DNA from: Ovis canadensis
Taxonomy: Eukaryota > Chordata > Mammalia > Artiodactyla > Bovidae
Assembly (NCBI RefSeq): GCF_042477335.2
Contig: NC_091245.1
Location: forward strand, 223,075,501-223,139,500
DNA length: 64,000 nucleotides
Direction: 5' to 3'
Shown in pieces: positions 24,019 to 34,589 of the stretch (position 1 is the stretch's first letter; the number at the start of each line of letters is the position of its first letter). A program made the translations under genes and the position numbers. The notes under the pieces were generated by a model. It ran no database searches. It was not told the DNA's origin and saw only the letters and a program-made list of their open reading frames with translations.

Positions 24019-24574
24019 CTTGGTTATATTGCTGCGTTTGGGGTGGCCTTTTTATATTCTGATAATTTGTGGAGTTCTCTTTATTATGGAGCTTCCTCAC
24101 TTTGGGTGGGGTTCTATCAGTGGCTTGTCAAGGTTTCCTGGTTAGGGAGGCTTGTGTTGGAGTTTTGGTGGGTGGAGCTGGGTTTCTTCTCTCTGGAGTG
24201 CAGTGGGGTGACCCGTAGTGGGTTATGAGACATCAAAGGTTTTGGGATAATTTTGAGCTGCCTGTATATTGAGGCTCAGGGGAGTGTTCCTGTGTTGCTG
24301 GAGAATTTGCGTGGTATGTCTTGTTTTGGAACTTGTTGGCCCTTGGGTGGAGCTTGGTTTCAGTGTAGGTATGAAGGCTTTTGATGAGCTCCTATTGCTT
24401 AATGTTCCCTGAATTCAAGAGTTCTCTAATGTTTTCAGGCTTTGGGTTTAAGCTTCCTGCTTCTGGTTTTCAGTTTTATTTTCACAGTAGCCTCTAGACT
24501 TCTCCATCTATACAGCACCGATGATAAAACATCTAGGTTAAAGATGAAAAGTTTCTCCACCTTGAGGGACACTC

Positions 24575-24995
24575 AGAGAGGTTCACTGAGTTACAAGGAG
24601 AAGAGAAGATGGAGGGGGTAGTTAGAGGTAACTGGAATGAGATGTGGTGAGATCAAGAGAGGAGAGAGCAAGCTAGCCAGTAGTCACTTCCTTATGTGCA
24701 CTCTATAGTCTGGACCGCTCAGAGGTATTTACAGAGTTATACGGGGAAGAGGAGAGGGAGGAAGTAGACAGAGGTGACCAGGAGGATAAGAGAGAGGAAT
24801 GAGTAGGAGAGAGACAAATCCTGCCAGTAACCAGTTCCTTAGGTGTTCTCTACCGTCTGGAACACACAGAGATTCACAGAGTTGGATAGAGAAGAGATGG
24901 GGGAGAAAAGAGACAGAGGCCACCTGGTGGAGAAAAAGGAGAGGCCAGAGGAGGAGAGAGTGGACAAGCCAGTAATCTCGCTCTCAGGTAAACTT
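24575..24995 (-). repeat. Three imperfect ~140-bp tandem repeats in L1 5' UTR
   Basis: Related blocks start near 24580 ('gaggttcactgagttacaagg'), 24720 ('gaggtatttacagagttatacgg') and 24862 ('gagattcacagagttggatag'). Each is followed by 'gaagagaagatgg'-like and 'ccagtagtcacttccttatgtgc'-like sequence. The spacing is about 140 bp, and divergence between units is substantial. Confidence 0.8.
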
Positions 24996-26092
24996 GGGTA
25001 GTGAAGTTTGGGTTTTTAAATGTACAAAATTGACAACAAAGATTAAAAATCTGGAGTAGAGGTTGGATTTTCAAAGATACAATATTAAAGAAAAGCAGAA
25101 GGAAAAAGGAAGAAAGAAAAAAAAGAATTATTAAAAAACAAACAAACAAAAAAAAAAACCAACAACCATCCAAAGAGTATATATGGTGTTTGCCTTAAAA
25201 AAAAAAAAAAAAAGTCTTTTTTTAAAAAAAAATAGTAATACTAGGTTATAGAAATAAAAATTAGAGGAGAAATGGAAGATTTAACAATTAAAAAAAAGCT
25301 CGGAAAAAAAAGGAAAAAAAAAGCAAAAGGCAAAAAAAAAAAAAGAATGATTTTAAAAATATTAAAAAATTAAAAATATATCTGGCTCTTCTCTGATGTT
25401 ATGGGCCGTGTGGGCTCACTTCCAAGGTGGTTCCCTCTGTTTAACTTCTTCTGTTTGCTGGTTTTTAGGCTCACTAGTTCAGTCGCGCGGTGGGGAGGGG
25501 GGATGCTGCAAACAAATAGCACTGTCGTGTGTACACAGTATCTCTGCCCCGCTTGACCTGTCCTTCCTCGCGGCGCTCCGGCTCTACGATGCTCAGCCGG
25601 GAACCGTCTGGGGCCGGCCCTAGGCTGCGTGCACTTCCCCGGTCCAAGCCGCTCAGGTTCGGCCCTCAGGCAGCCCTCAGAGGCACAAATGCGGCTGGGA
25701 CTGCGCTTTGTGCCCTTCCCAGGTCCGAGTAGCTCAGGAGTTTGGCGAGCGCAATCGCCGCGGCTTGTCACCTTTTCCGCCGCTGCCGCTCAGCTCTCTG
25801 GGTGGACCGCTGGCGCACCCCGTGAGGCAGACTGTGACTGTCCAGCACCCCCAGAAGTCTTAGCAAAGGAGCCTGCTTGCAGTTAGGTAAGTAAAGTCTC
25901 TCCGGGTCTGCAATTGCCCCTTTCCAGTCCTTACGGCTCTGGCTGCCTGTCCCCGGCGGGGAATGGTCTGCAGCCGGCTTTTTCCGTTCCGTCCTTTGTT
26001 CTGTGCTGGGTCCTGGTGGTGTCTTATGTTCAAGCTTTTCGCGTGGTAGCTATCCCACAGTCTGGTTTGCTAGCCCAAGTTAGATCGTTCTG

Positions 26093-26575
26093 ATGGAGCG
26101 TGGGGCGTTCCTGCCCGATTCTTACAAAGCACTGCAGCCCGCGCCTCCCGCGCGTCCCTGCCCTGCCCCCACTTCCCAATGGCGGATGCAGGTGTCTGTG
26201 CTGCTTTTCCGCTGGGGGAGTTACTGGTGGGCTTGTAATCTCTTGGTTTTAATTATTTATCTATTTTTCCTTCCTGTTATGTTGCCCTCTGTGTTTCCAA
26301 GGCTCGCCACAGACTCGGCAGGGAGAGTGTTTCCTGGTGTTTGGAAACCTCTCTTCTTAAAATTCCCTTCCCGGGACGGGCTTCCCTTCCCGGGACGGGC
26401 TTCCCTTCCCGGGACGGAGCTCCCTCCCCACCTCCTTTGTCTCCTTTTTCGTCTTTTATATTTTTTCCTACCTGATTTTGAAGACAATGGTCTGCTTTTC
26501 TGGTTGCCTGATGTCCTCTGCCAGCCTACAGAAGTTGTTTTGTGGAGTTTGCTCGGCGTTGAAATGTTCTTTTGA
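26093..26575 (+). other. Antisense ORF (160 codons) in L1 5' UTR, uncharacterised
   Basis: The open frame starts at ATG 26093 (MERGAFLPDSYKALQPA) and runs antisense to the L1, toward its 5' end, stopping 64 bp short of it. One hydrophobic stretch (about residues 45-65, 'WWACNLLVLIIYLFFLPVML') could span a membrane. Its position recalls the antisense ORF0 of primate L1, but I see no sequence relation. It crosses three 19-bp repeats whose length is not a multiple of three, so the frame may be open by chance in GC-rich DNA. Confidence 0.3.
26363..26418. repeat. Three 19-bp tandem repeats
   Basis: 'ttcccttcccgggacgggc' occurs at 26363-26381 and 26382-26400, with a near copy at 26401-26418, all within the L1 5' UTR. 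Each unit contains a cccggg palindrome. Confidence 0.93.
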
Positions 26576-26649
26576 GGAATTTGTGAGGGAGAACGTGATC
26601 TTCCCGTCCTATTCCTCCGCCATCTTTCTCTAATCCCTCTATTATTTTT

Positions 26650-27740
26650 CAAATACTGTCTTACCCACAAAATTAAAACTTTTCCAACTTGCATAATTCC
26701 TTACCCTCTTTGCAGAAATAATGTTAGTGTTTAGGTCTTGGTCGCCACTCCTCAAAGTCCTTTCTTCTCTCTTCTTCCTTTCCTGGAGATCAAAGTAGAA
26801 AAACAGAGAGAGCTCCTTGATTTGCAGTGAAATCTGAAATGTAAAGACCTTTCCTAGATATATCCCTGGTGTTCATATCCAGGGTTTTTTTAAGGAGAAA
26901 CATATGAAAAGGTTTATAATTTAGATTTCTTCTAACGTTTACATCTTTTCTACATACCCTTTCAATCTCATGAGCTCCCTGGAAAGTGTTTCCATTGTAT
27001 GAAGGTGTGTTAAACCTGTCCACTGTTGGGAAGAATGCAAGTTGGCTTTTGCCCAAATTGCCTTTGAGTGTTTATTGATATTCTTCCTATAAATATAAGC
27101 TTTTCCTCAATGCTTCACACAGAGGAGCTGCTTATTAAAGCCTGTTATCAAGGGCTAATTATATCTGAAGATGTCACTTAGGTTGAAAATCAACATAACA
27201 TAAAGGGAGATATGATAAGCTCTTTTCCAGTTGGGAAGACTCTATTGGTTGCTTAAGTGGGAAAGTGACTACGACATCTTTCTCACCATATACTTTTTAA
27301 TTGTTGGTGACAATGATTCACTTCTTCAATTACTACTTTCAGGTCAGGAGTTCCCATTCTGTTTAAAAGTCAAGCTCCCAAAAAGAACAGATACTAACTC
27401 TTTCTTCACCTTATCTCTCATTCAGTCTGCAATTCAGTGCCATGAGGTTTCCGTCTCACCACTTCATGAAAATATTCGATTAGAGTTCAGGAGTGATCTC
27501 TATTCCCCAAATAAATGAATGTGCTTTAGTTTTCATTCTCTTGCAACATTTAGTTCCCTTGGACACTATCCTCATCTCAAATTAATCTCTCTTTTTTATG
27601 TGTGTGACATATCATTTCATTCTTTGTTTTTTTGTGTGTGTGTTTTTTTGCTTTAAAAAAAATTCAACAGGAACATAGAATGCCAAAGAGATTGTGTCAA
27701 GTGGATTCCTAATTAGTGTATTATGATTGTTGTTGTTGTC
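26650..27740. other. No gene recognised
   Basis: AT-rich non-coding DNA immediately upstream of the L1 5' end. The frame at 27231-27518 (95 codons) shows no motif or exon signal that I recognise. Confidence 0.45.
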
Positions 27741-27862
27741 ATTTTGGCCACACCTTGCAGCAAGTGGGGCATGGGAGCTTAGTTCCTTGACTAGGGACTG
27801 AGCCCAGGCCCCTCGCAATGGAAATGCAGAGTCTTAACTATTGGAACACCATGTTAAGTCCT
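27741..27862 (-). repeat. tRNA-Glu-derived SINE fragment (CHR-2-like), minus strand
   Basis: Plus-strand 'ttttggccacaccttgcagcaagtggggcatgggagcttagttccttgactagggactgagccc' is the reverse complement of the CHR-like body. It ends at 'aacaccatgttaagtcc', an eroded head. Confidence 0.75.
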
Positions 27863-27869
27863 TCTTTCT

Positions 27870-29108
27870 TTCCTTCTTAGTCTCCATCTCAGGATGGTTA
27901 TCTTCTGTCTACCTTTTTTAATGACAGAAATCAAGAGTTCTGCCACTTCTTTTTCTCATTGAGCTTTTTTTGACAATTCCAATGAATTCAATTGCTGCAA
28001 TCGTCTCTAACTGGACCTCTTCCCTGTTCTCCAAACACATTAATGGAACTCTGTAAATGACAATTACTGTCATTTATAGTATTAACAAAATATTTGTTAA
28101 GAAATATTCACAAGATACTTACTAAATGAGTGACTAAATGAATGAGTGAATGAATGAACAGTAGCTGTCACGCTTCAGTTAAGTTTTCAACAGCTTTAGC
28201 TTTTACTTGGATTATCTCTATAAATTACCTTTTCTTATATCTGAGATTTGCTCATTCTCATCAGTTTAACAATGGCTCTTAATACAAGGTTTTGAATGTA
28301 GCCACATTGACCTATGACAATACCCTGAATATTTAAGAACAATATATTTCTGGTGTCTCACTTCTTCTCAGTTTTTTCTAAATGGTTGTAAATATCAGAT
28401 ATCTAAAACTAAACTTTGATGTGCTAGCATAACTATTTAGATAAAAAAGGGAAGGATTTACAGTGAATACTAACCAGCAGTGACTATAAACATTCATTAA
28501 ATTTTTATATAATTGATGTAAACATATTACATAATAAATTCACTAGATACAGAAAATATTTCTTAGCTAATACAACATACATAGCACTATTTATGGCCTG
28601 TAATTTTCACGTTTGTAAAAACCCAGACAATATTTTTCTGAAGAACTGGGGATTTTTATTTTCCACAGTAAAAGCATGTTACTGACTATGTTATCGAGTC
28701 CTTCAGAGAATCTTATCCTTTTTATGCTTGTCTTAGACTGACTATAGTCTATCTGACATTTCGAGATAAAATCAGTTTGCATTTCACAGTTATAGTCAAG
28801 TTTTCCCTTTTTGCTATGATAAAATATTGAAAAGAAAAAAAAAACAAACCAAAACCTTGTAAGGCATCCTGACACATCTACACATTTCTAGAAAATAAAC
28901 AAAATGAGAATTTGAGAGCCTACAAATCAATTTTCTATTGTAGAGATTCATTATTTGTTATCTCGCTTGACTGAACAGCTCTATGGCTGAACAAGAATTA
29001 GATCTCATTCATTTTTTCATCTTCTTAGAGCACATTCATGCAACACGGTGCCAGGATGAAATGGGCCCACTCTCAACCATGTGGATTTTTCTCTTATACA
29101 ACAGGACG
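27870..29108. other. No gene recognised
   Basis: Non-coding, AT-rich. A short degenerate (aatg)n run lies at about 28125-28160. Confidence 0.45.
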
Positions 29109-29112
29109 CCAC

Positions 29113-29592
29113 TGTTGCAGGAAGGGGGACCTCTTCCAGGGCCTGAAACTGGGCTCTTGTCTTACACTCAGAAATGAACTGTCCAAGGAGACACATGTGC
29201 TGACAAAGCAAGAGATTTTACTGGGAAAGGGCACCTGGGTGGAGAGCAGTAGGGTAAGGGAACCCAGAAGAACAGCTCTGCCTCGTGGCTCCCAGTCTCG
29301 GGTTTTATGGTGATGGGATTAGTTTCCGGGTTGTCTTTGGCCAATCATCCTGACTCAGAGTCCTTCCTGGTGGTGCATGCATCACTCAGCCAAGATGTTA
29401 TTGAGAGGGATTCTGGGAGGTGGATGGACACATGGTATCTCCTTTTGACTTTTCCCAAATTCTTCTGGTTAGTGGTGGCTTATTAGTTTCGTATTCCTAA
29501 TTAGGACCTCCTGTCATAAAACAACTCATGCGAATAGTTACTAGAGAGTCTGGCCAGGGTGGGCGGTTTCAGACAGTGTGCTTCCCCTAACA
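29113..29592 (-). mobile_element. Solo LTR of an endogenous retrovirus (class I-like)
   Basis: A 480-bp unit is bounded by TGTT and AACA, a perfect short inverted terminal repeat. It is flanked by CCAC on both sides (29109-29112 and 29593-29596), a 4-bp target duplication as gammaretrovirus-like (class I) elements make. On the minus strand there is a CCAAT box (reverse complement of 'ggccaatc', 29339-29346), a TATA-like 'cataaaac' (29302-29309) and an AATAAA variant 'agtaaa' (29217-29222), in the U3-R-U5 order expected. No internal viral genes flank it, so it is a recombination remnant. It resembles a known bovine LTR family (BTLTR1-like, from memory). Confidence 0.88.
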
Positions 29593-29596
29593 CCAC

Positions 29597-30923
29597 CAGT
29601 CCAAATGTGCTTTGTTTCTTTTCTCCCTAACCTCGTTTCTTGATTGTCCTCTTCTGAAATTTGCAATTTGCTGAGTTTAAATTCATTCTCATTTTACATG
29701 CAAACACAACCTTCCTTTTTTGCCAGTGAGTTTCCGTTTAGTATTTAGAAAACCACATAAGATTTTTCTTCCCAAATGCTGCTGATTCAGCAGGGCATTT
29801 TTCCTTTTGAAAGGCAAAACCATTTCGAGTGAAAGTTCTCCTAAAGATGATTTGTTTTTTCTTAGCCTTATAAGTTTTGTCATGGTCTGCATTTCTCTTG
29901 GAATAAAAGGCTCCCTCCTGCCTTTCCCCTTTATTTATTGTCTGCTGTACTAACAATAGTTTTCTTGGAAGCAGAGAAATTTCTTACCTTCTGACTTCTT
30001 GCTGGTCAACACAACTCTTTACTTTGACATGTTACATTGGGGAATGAAATATTAATATATGAGACTAGGTACTGTTTCAAGGAAGACAAAGTAAGGAAAT
30101 AACACATATCTAATAATTTTCTCTTGACCTGGGAAAGGAAAAGTGTGTGTGTGTGTGTGTGTGTATGATGTGTGTGTGTGTGTGTGTGCGCGTGCGTATG
30201 TTAGAATGGGAAAGGGAGTAGTTTAACATTTCCATGAGTCATCCATACAGTATACAAGAGGTGACTGGTGTATCTTTGCAGACCTAGGGCATAGCTCTTC
30301 CTCAGTCAAGTGAAACTTGGCAATTTAATTGGTGGCTTGAAGGGAAAAAAATGAAAAATGCCAAGAAATTGAAATGAGGGAAGACCAGTGAGATGTAGAA
30401 GTTTGTGGAAAGGGGCCAGATTTTTACCAGCAAGAATCTCTGTGCTTAAAAAATATCTCATCAGTTTTGCAGGCAAGTAACTGAGTTTCTCATGTTTATA
30501 AATGAGATACTCAAGAATTTAATGAGTAAAAAAAAAAAAAGGTAAGCAGAGTCATGCTAACCATATGAGACTACAGCACATTGCCTTCCTCCCGGTCTTT
30601 CCTCTTCAGTAACAACAACCAAATCTGACACTGTGATATTTTATTTAAGTCTTGCAAAAAGCAGAGACAATTGGTGATAGTTGAAATTCTTTGAGGTCAT
30701 TTTGCTGTATTTCAGTCTTCTTTACGCTTTGCTCTTTGAAAAAAAAAAAAACGACAACAAAGATTGCTAACGTTATTTTTCCAATTAAAGCGTTCATTTG
30801 CAAAACCCTAATGACTTTAGTGTATCATCATCATTGTGTTCATTTTAAAAGGACTTTGCCATTTGCACACTCTCAATCATAAATCATAAATATTTATAAC
30901 AAGCCCAGGCATTCATGACTAGT
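29597..30923. other. No gene recognised; contains a (TG)n tract
   Basis: Non-coding; the microsatellite is listed separately. Confidence 0.45.
30142..30199. repeat. (TG)n microsatellite, interrupted
   Basis: Two TG runs are separated by 'tatga' and end in 'gcgcgtgcgtatg'. It is likely length-variable. Confidence 0.95.
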
Positions 30924-30933
30924 TTCAACAAGA

Positions 30934-31158
30934 TGTGCGTGCGTGCATGCTAAGTCGCTTCAATCCTGTCTGAATCTTTGTGACCCTATGAACTGTAGCT
31001 CACCAGGCTCCTCTGTCGATGGGATTCTCCAGGCAAGAATACTGGAGTGGGTTGCTGTCCTCCAGGGGATCTTCCTGACTCAGGGTAGAACCCACGTCTT
31101 TTACGTCTTTTGCATCAGCAGGCAGGTTCTTTATCACTAGAGCCACCTGAGAAGCCCC
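30934..31158 (-). repeat. Bov-tA SINE, minus strand, 10-bp target duplication
   Basis: Reverse complement of a complete Bov-tA ('ggggcttctcaggtggctct' head). 'ttcaacaaga' flanks it at 30924-30933 and 31159-31168. Confidence 0.93.
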
Positions 31159-31431
31159 TTCAACAAGACAAAGCAAAACAAAATAAGCTGCTAATTCTTA
31201 AAACAGGTCAAATCTGTGCATAAAATATAACAAGAATCTCTAGATTTGTGACTCTCAATTTTGCCTACTTATTTGAAATTGTGTATGGGTCCATTTGGAT
31301 ATCACTTTGACATATAAATAAATAAACACACATACATATGAATGTGTATACACATATAAAATATTTCTTTGTATACAAATAAAATACATTTCAAATGTGA
31401 TCGAATTAAGATTTTTATGGAACTTTTTTTT

Positions 31432-31634
31432 GTTAGTCGTGAAGTCGTGTCTGACTTTTTGTGACGCCACAGACTTTAGCCCACCAGGCTCCACTGTCCA
31501 TGGCATTTCCCAGGCAAAAGTACTGGAGTGGGTAGCCATTTTCCTTCTCCAGGGTATTATCCTGGCCCAGGGATAGAATCCTCATCTCTTGCATTGGCAG
31601 GCAGATTCTTACAACTGAGCCACCAGGGAAGCCC
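31432..31634 (-). repeat. Bov-tA SINE, minus strand
   Basis: Its right end, 'gccaccagggaagccc', is the reverse complement of the tRNA-like head. The Bov-A segment lies at the left, with a short T run at 31424-31431. Confidence 0.92.
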
Positions 31635-31639
31635 ATGAA

Positions 31640-32410
31640 TAGCATATCTTTTCAAATGTTGATGAATGGTCCATCGGCCTCAGAATTATCTAACGCTTCC
31701 ATTAGATAATTGGCTTCTTAAGCTTTGTGCCATGGGATCTTTTTCCCCTTAATCCGTAGAGGACTGGCATTTTTGTTCTATGATCTGCACAATGAAACAA
31801 GTCCGCTAACCATGGAGATTAGGTGTTGCAGCAATGTCAAATGGTTCAGAAAATTTCTAGTCCCTTTCTCTTGTTACCTTCTTTCTCCCAGGACCGAACA
31901 AACATTTTTTCTAGTTCACACTGGTTCTTTGAGTCACACTGAATAAACAGGCTTGTGAAGGTCCTAATTAGTCAGGACTTCATGGGATGAGCTTAAAGGA
32001 TTGACATTGTTAACAAGTCCCCAGGTGATATAAATGCGCTCTAAAATTTAAGTATTATTGCCTTCAGATAAATCTAAATATTGTCATTGCTTTTAATCAC
32101 AAACTCAGGGAACCTAACAGCAATTATAGTACTTCATAGAGCAAAAGAATTTGTATGTAGTAGGGAATTTGCTCCACAATCAAGCACATGTTCTCTCAAC
32201 CACAGTCATATTATCTCTGATAGTCAGTGTCCAAGCACTGCACTTATCTTGTATCATCTGAAGACCCCCATTCTTTCTATTAGACACATGTGGTCTTCTT
32301 TTTTTTTATTTTAACTTCCTTGGATTTCAAAGTATTGCATCAGATGATTCATCTCTCCATCTGCATTTCTTTTACTTATTTTTCCATGCTAATTATGTGC
32401 ACTATTCTGG
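31640..32410. other. No gene recognised
   Basis: Non-coding DNA; a T run at 32298-32308. Confidence 0.45.
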
Positions 32411-32417
32411 CTCTAAG

Positions 32418-32610
32418 TTTCCCTGGTGGCTCAGTGGTAAAGAATTCACCTGTCAATGCAGGAGACATGAGTTCAGTTCTTATGTCAGGAAGATCCCCTA
32501 GAGAAGGAAATGGCAACCTACTCCAGTATTCTTGCCTGGAGAATTCCATGAACTGAGGAGCCTGGTGGGCTATAGTCCATGGGGTCAAAAAAAGTCAGAC
32601 ATGATTTTCA
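32418..32610 (+). repeat. Bov-tA SINE
   Basis: 'tttccctggtggctcagtgg' head, B-box 'gagttcagttct' and Bov-A part ending 'gtcagacatgatt'. Confidence 0.92.
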
Positions 32611-33114
32611 ACCTTATCTCTGTTGTATATTTTGACATATACTTTATCCCTCAGTGATTTTATCCATCGTGGTGACTTCCTTCTATCCCCTCTATATGAA
32701 CAATCCCAGTTTCTCCAATTATAATTCTGTGTATATTCTTTCCATTACTCCACTATAAGATAAGCAGTCTTCAAGCTCTTTTTTCTTTCTCATCTGTCCA
32801 CATTACTTTGAACAAAGGTGTCCAGCACATAGCATAAGTGTGTATCATTAAAACACTCACCGAATACAGTGCTTGCTACTGTTTTATGTATATGACCTTG
32901 TCTTCCCGACTCTTTGTTGACTGAAAGACCAATAATAGAATATATTACACTTTGAAATGGTAAAGGATGTTGGCTTAGTGATACTTAACATTGTCTAGGA
33001 GTTTGGAAAAAAGTCACTTTGAAACAATTTCCCAGGGTTCTTTTTTTTCTGATCATAACAATTAACAATATCCTTGTATTTATTACAGAATATAGATCCT
33101 GTAGTCTATAGGTC

Positions 33115-33190
33115 TCCAGGAGTTTCTGATTCAGTAGATCTGATGTGGGACCAGGAAACTTTAACAAACACCCCAAGAAACACACATGTA
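33115..33190 (-). repeat. MER5A-like DNA transposon remnant (hAT-Charlie)
   Basis: 'agtttctgattcagtagatctg' followed by 'gggaccaggaaactttaacaa' is the reverse complement of the MER5A core ('ctactgaatcagaaactct'). Confidence 0.65.
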
Positions 33191-33572
33191 AGGTGTCTTT
33201 CATTCAAATAGTCTAGAATTCTATTGTAGACATCTGGACCATGAGGAATATATCTTTATGGCTGTATCAGAGTTAACATTTTACTGAGAATAGAAAGGAT
33301 ATTCAGTGTTGATTTAATTATTCATTGGTGAGCATTCTGATAGATTCCCAGCCTTCAATTCATGTGCATAGTCTACATGCCATAGTTTACACAGTTTATG
33401 CCAGTGTTCTTTCAGAGGTATTGCCAAAAAAAATTATTGTGATTTTCAAAATGTTTCACAGTTTACAAAGTATTTTTATTATTTGCTCTGTTGAGAACTT
33501 CATCCCAGCCAGATAAAGTTGTTAAAGCACTATTACTGATATTTTACAAATGTGAAACTTAGGGATGTCAAG

Positions 33573-33848
33573 CGGAGAAGGCAATGGGACCCCACTCCAG
33601 TACTCTGGCCTGGAAAATCCCATGGACAGAGGAGCCTGGAAGGCTGCAGTCCATGGGGTCGCTGAGGGTCGGGCACGACTGAGTAACTTCACTTTCACTT
33701 TTCACTTTCCTGCATTGGAGAAGGAAATGGCAACCCACTCTAGTTTTCTTGCCTGGAGAATCACAGGGACAGGGGAGCCTGGTGAGCTGCCGTCTATGGG
33801 GTCGCACAGAGTCAGACACGACTGAAGTGACTTAGCAGTAGCAGCAGC
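33573..33848 (+). repeat. Bov-A2 SINE with 12-bp target duplication
   Basis: A dimeric Bov-A2 ending 'gacttagcagtagcagc'. The flanks 'agggatgtcaag' at 33561-33572 and 33849-33860 are identical. It is near consensus, so relatively young. Confidence 0.95.
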
Positions 33849-34449
33849 AGGGATGTCAAGAACCAGCCCTTTGTACACTCAGCTACTATATCCAGAATCC
33901 AAATTTGAATTCAGATTTTAGGATTCTTAACTCTATGATCTTTCTGTGGTGTCAGACTGTTAACACTAGTAATCCTGTCTATACTTACTGTACACCAAGC
34001 AAAAGAAAATTCACAGCCTTATTCCTGCATAAAAAGATCAGTATTATGGGTGAAACCAGCTAGGACCAAAATCGATAACAATTACATACAAAATGTGAGA
34101 ACAAAAGAGGAATAATATTCAAGAACTTTTTTTTCTAAGAAAAAATTTTAGCACTTCCTAATTAACCAAAGAAAATACCTATCCAGAATAATCTACAAAT
34201 TCCTGTATCTCATCATTTTTCCATTATAGTCTTTGCCTTCGTTCTTCTAAATGGCAAGGGAAGGTTGGGGAAGTGAACACTAGGGAGTAAGTGGGAAAAT
34301 CTTAGGTCTTCTTTCAGAGGGTGAATCAATCGGAATTGAAAGGATAATTGAATCAGAAGCTAGTTTTAATATGTCTTTATTTCCTCCTGTGGCTCAAGAC
34401 TGAAATTAACTGATGGCTGGGTCCCCATCTTCTTTGACCTTCCCTCAGG

Positions 34450-34582
34450 GCGATGCTTTCACATGTGGTCCCTGGACCGTTGCAGGTACTTGTAAAATTC
34501 TTGAGGTCCACCTCTTATCCATTAAATCAGAATTTCCAGGACTGGGTCCTTGATATTTATGCACACTTGAGTCTGAAATTCT
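34450..34582 (+). repeat. MER5A-like DNA transposon remnant (hAT-Charlie)
   Basis: 'cacatgtggtccctggacc', 'attaaatcagaatttcc' and 'gatatttatgcacacttgag' follow the MER5A order. The 61-codon frame here is not a gene. Confidence 0.75.
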
Positions 34583-34589
34583 GCCAGAG

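Larger units (their letters stand above)
18869..26639 (-). mobile_element. Full-length L1 (LINE-1) with intact ORF1 and ORF2
   Basis: The element reads on the minus strand. It has a 5' end near 26639 (reverse complement 'gagaaagatggcggagg'), a 2.6-kb 5' UTR, an uninterrupted ORF1 (24018-23092), a 51-nt spacer, an uninterrupted ORF2 (23040-19222), a short 3' UTR and an A-rich tail visible as the T-rich tract 18860-18945. Both proteins are full length for the family. Candidate target duplications 'tattattttt' (18859-18868 and 26640-26649) are blurred by the T-rich tail, so the ends are uncertain by a few bases. At about 7.8 kb with no internal stop it is structurally competent; activity cannot be read from sequence alone. 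The old L1 at 4486-12755 belongs to a related but much more degraded copy. Confidence 0.95.
24019..26639 (-). promoter_or_regulatory. L1 5' UTR with CpG-rich internal promoter region
   Basis: The interval between the element's 5' end and ORF1 is 2.6 kb. L1 5' UTRs carry an internal RNA polymerase II promoter. The part farthest from ORF1 (about 25390-26450) is GC- and CpG-rich, unlike the flanks. Toward ORF1 lie an A-rich block (25010-25370) and three related repeats of about 140 bp (24575-24995). It also holds a 133-codon sense frame (25771-25370) and a 160-codon antisense frame (26093-26575), neither with a recognised domain. Confidence 0.8.

Noticed and set aside
25370..25771. 133-codon minus-strand frame in the L1 5' UTR
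   Set aside because: Runs from GC-rich into A-rich repeat sequence with an abrupt change in composition and no domain; probably chance, though noted within the 5' UTR entry.
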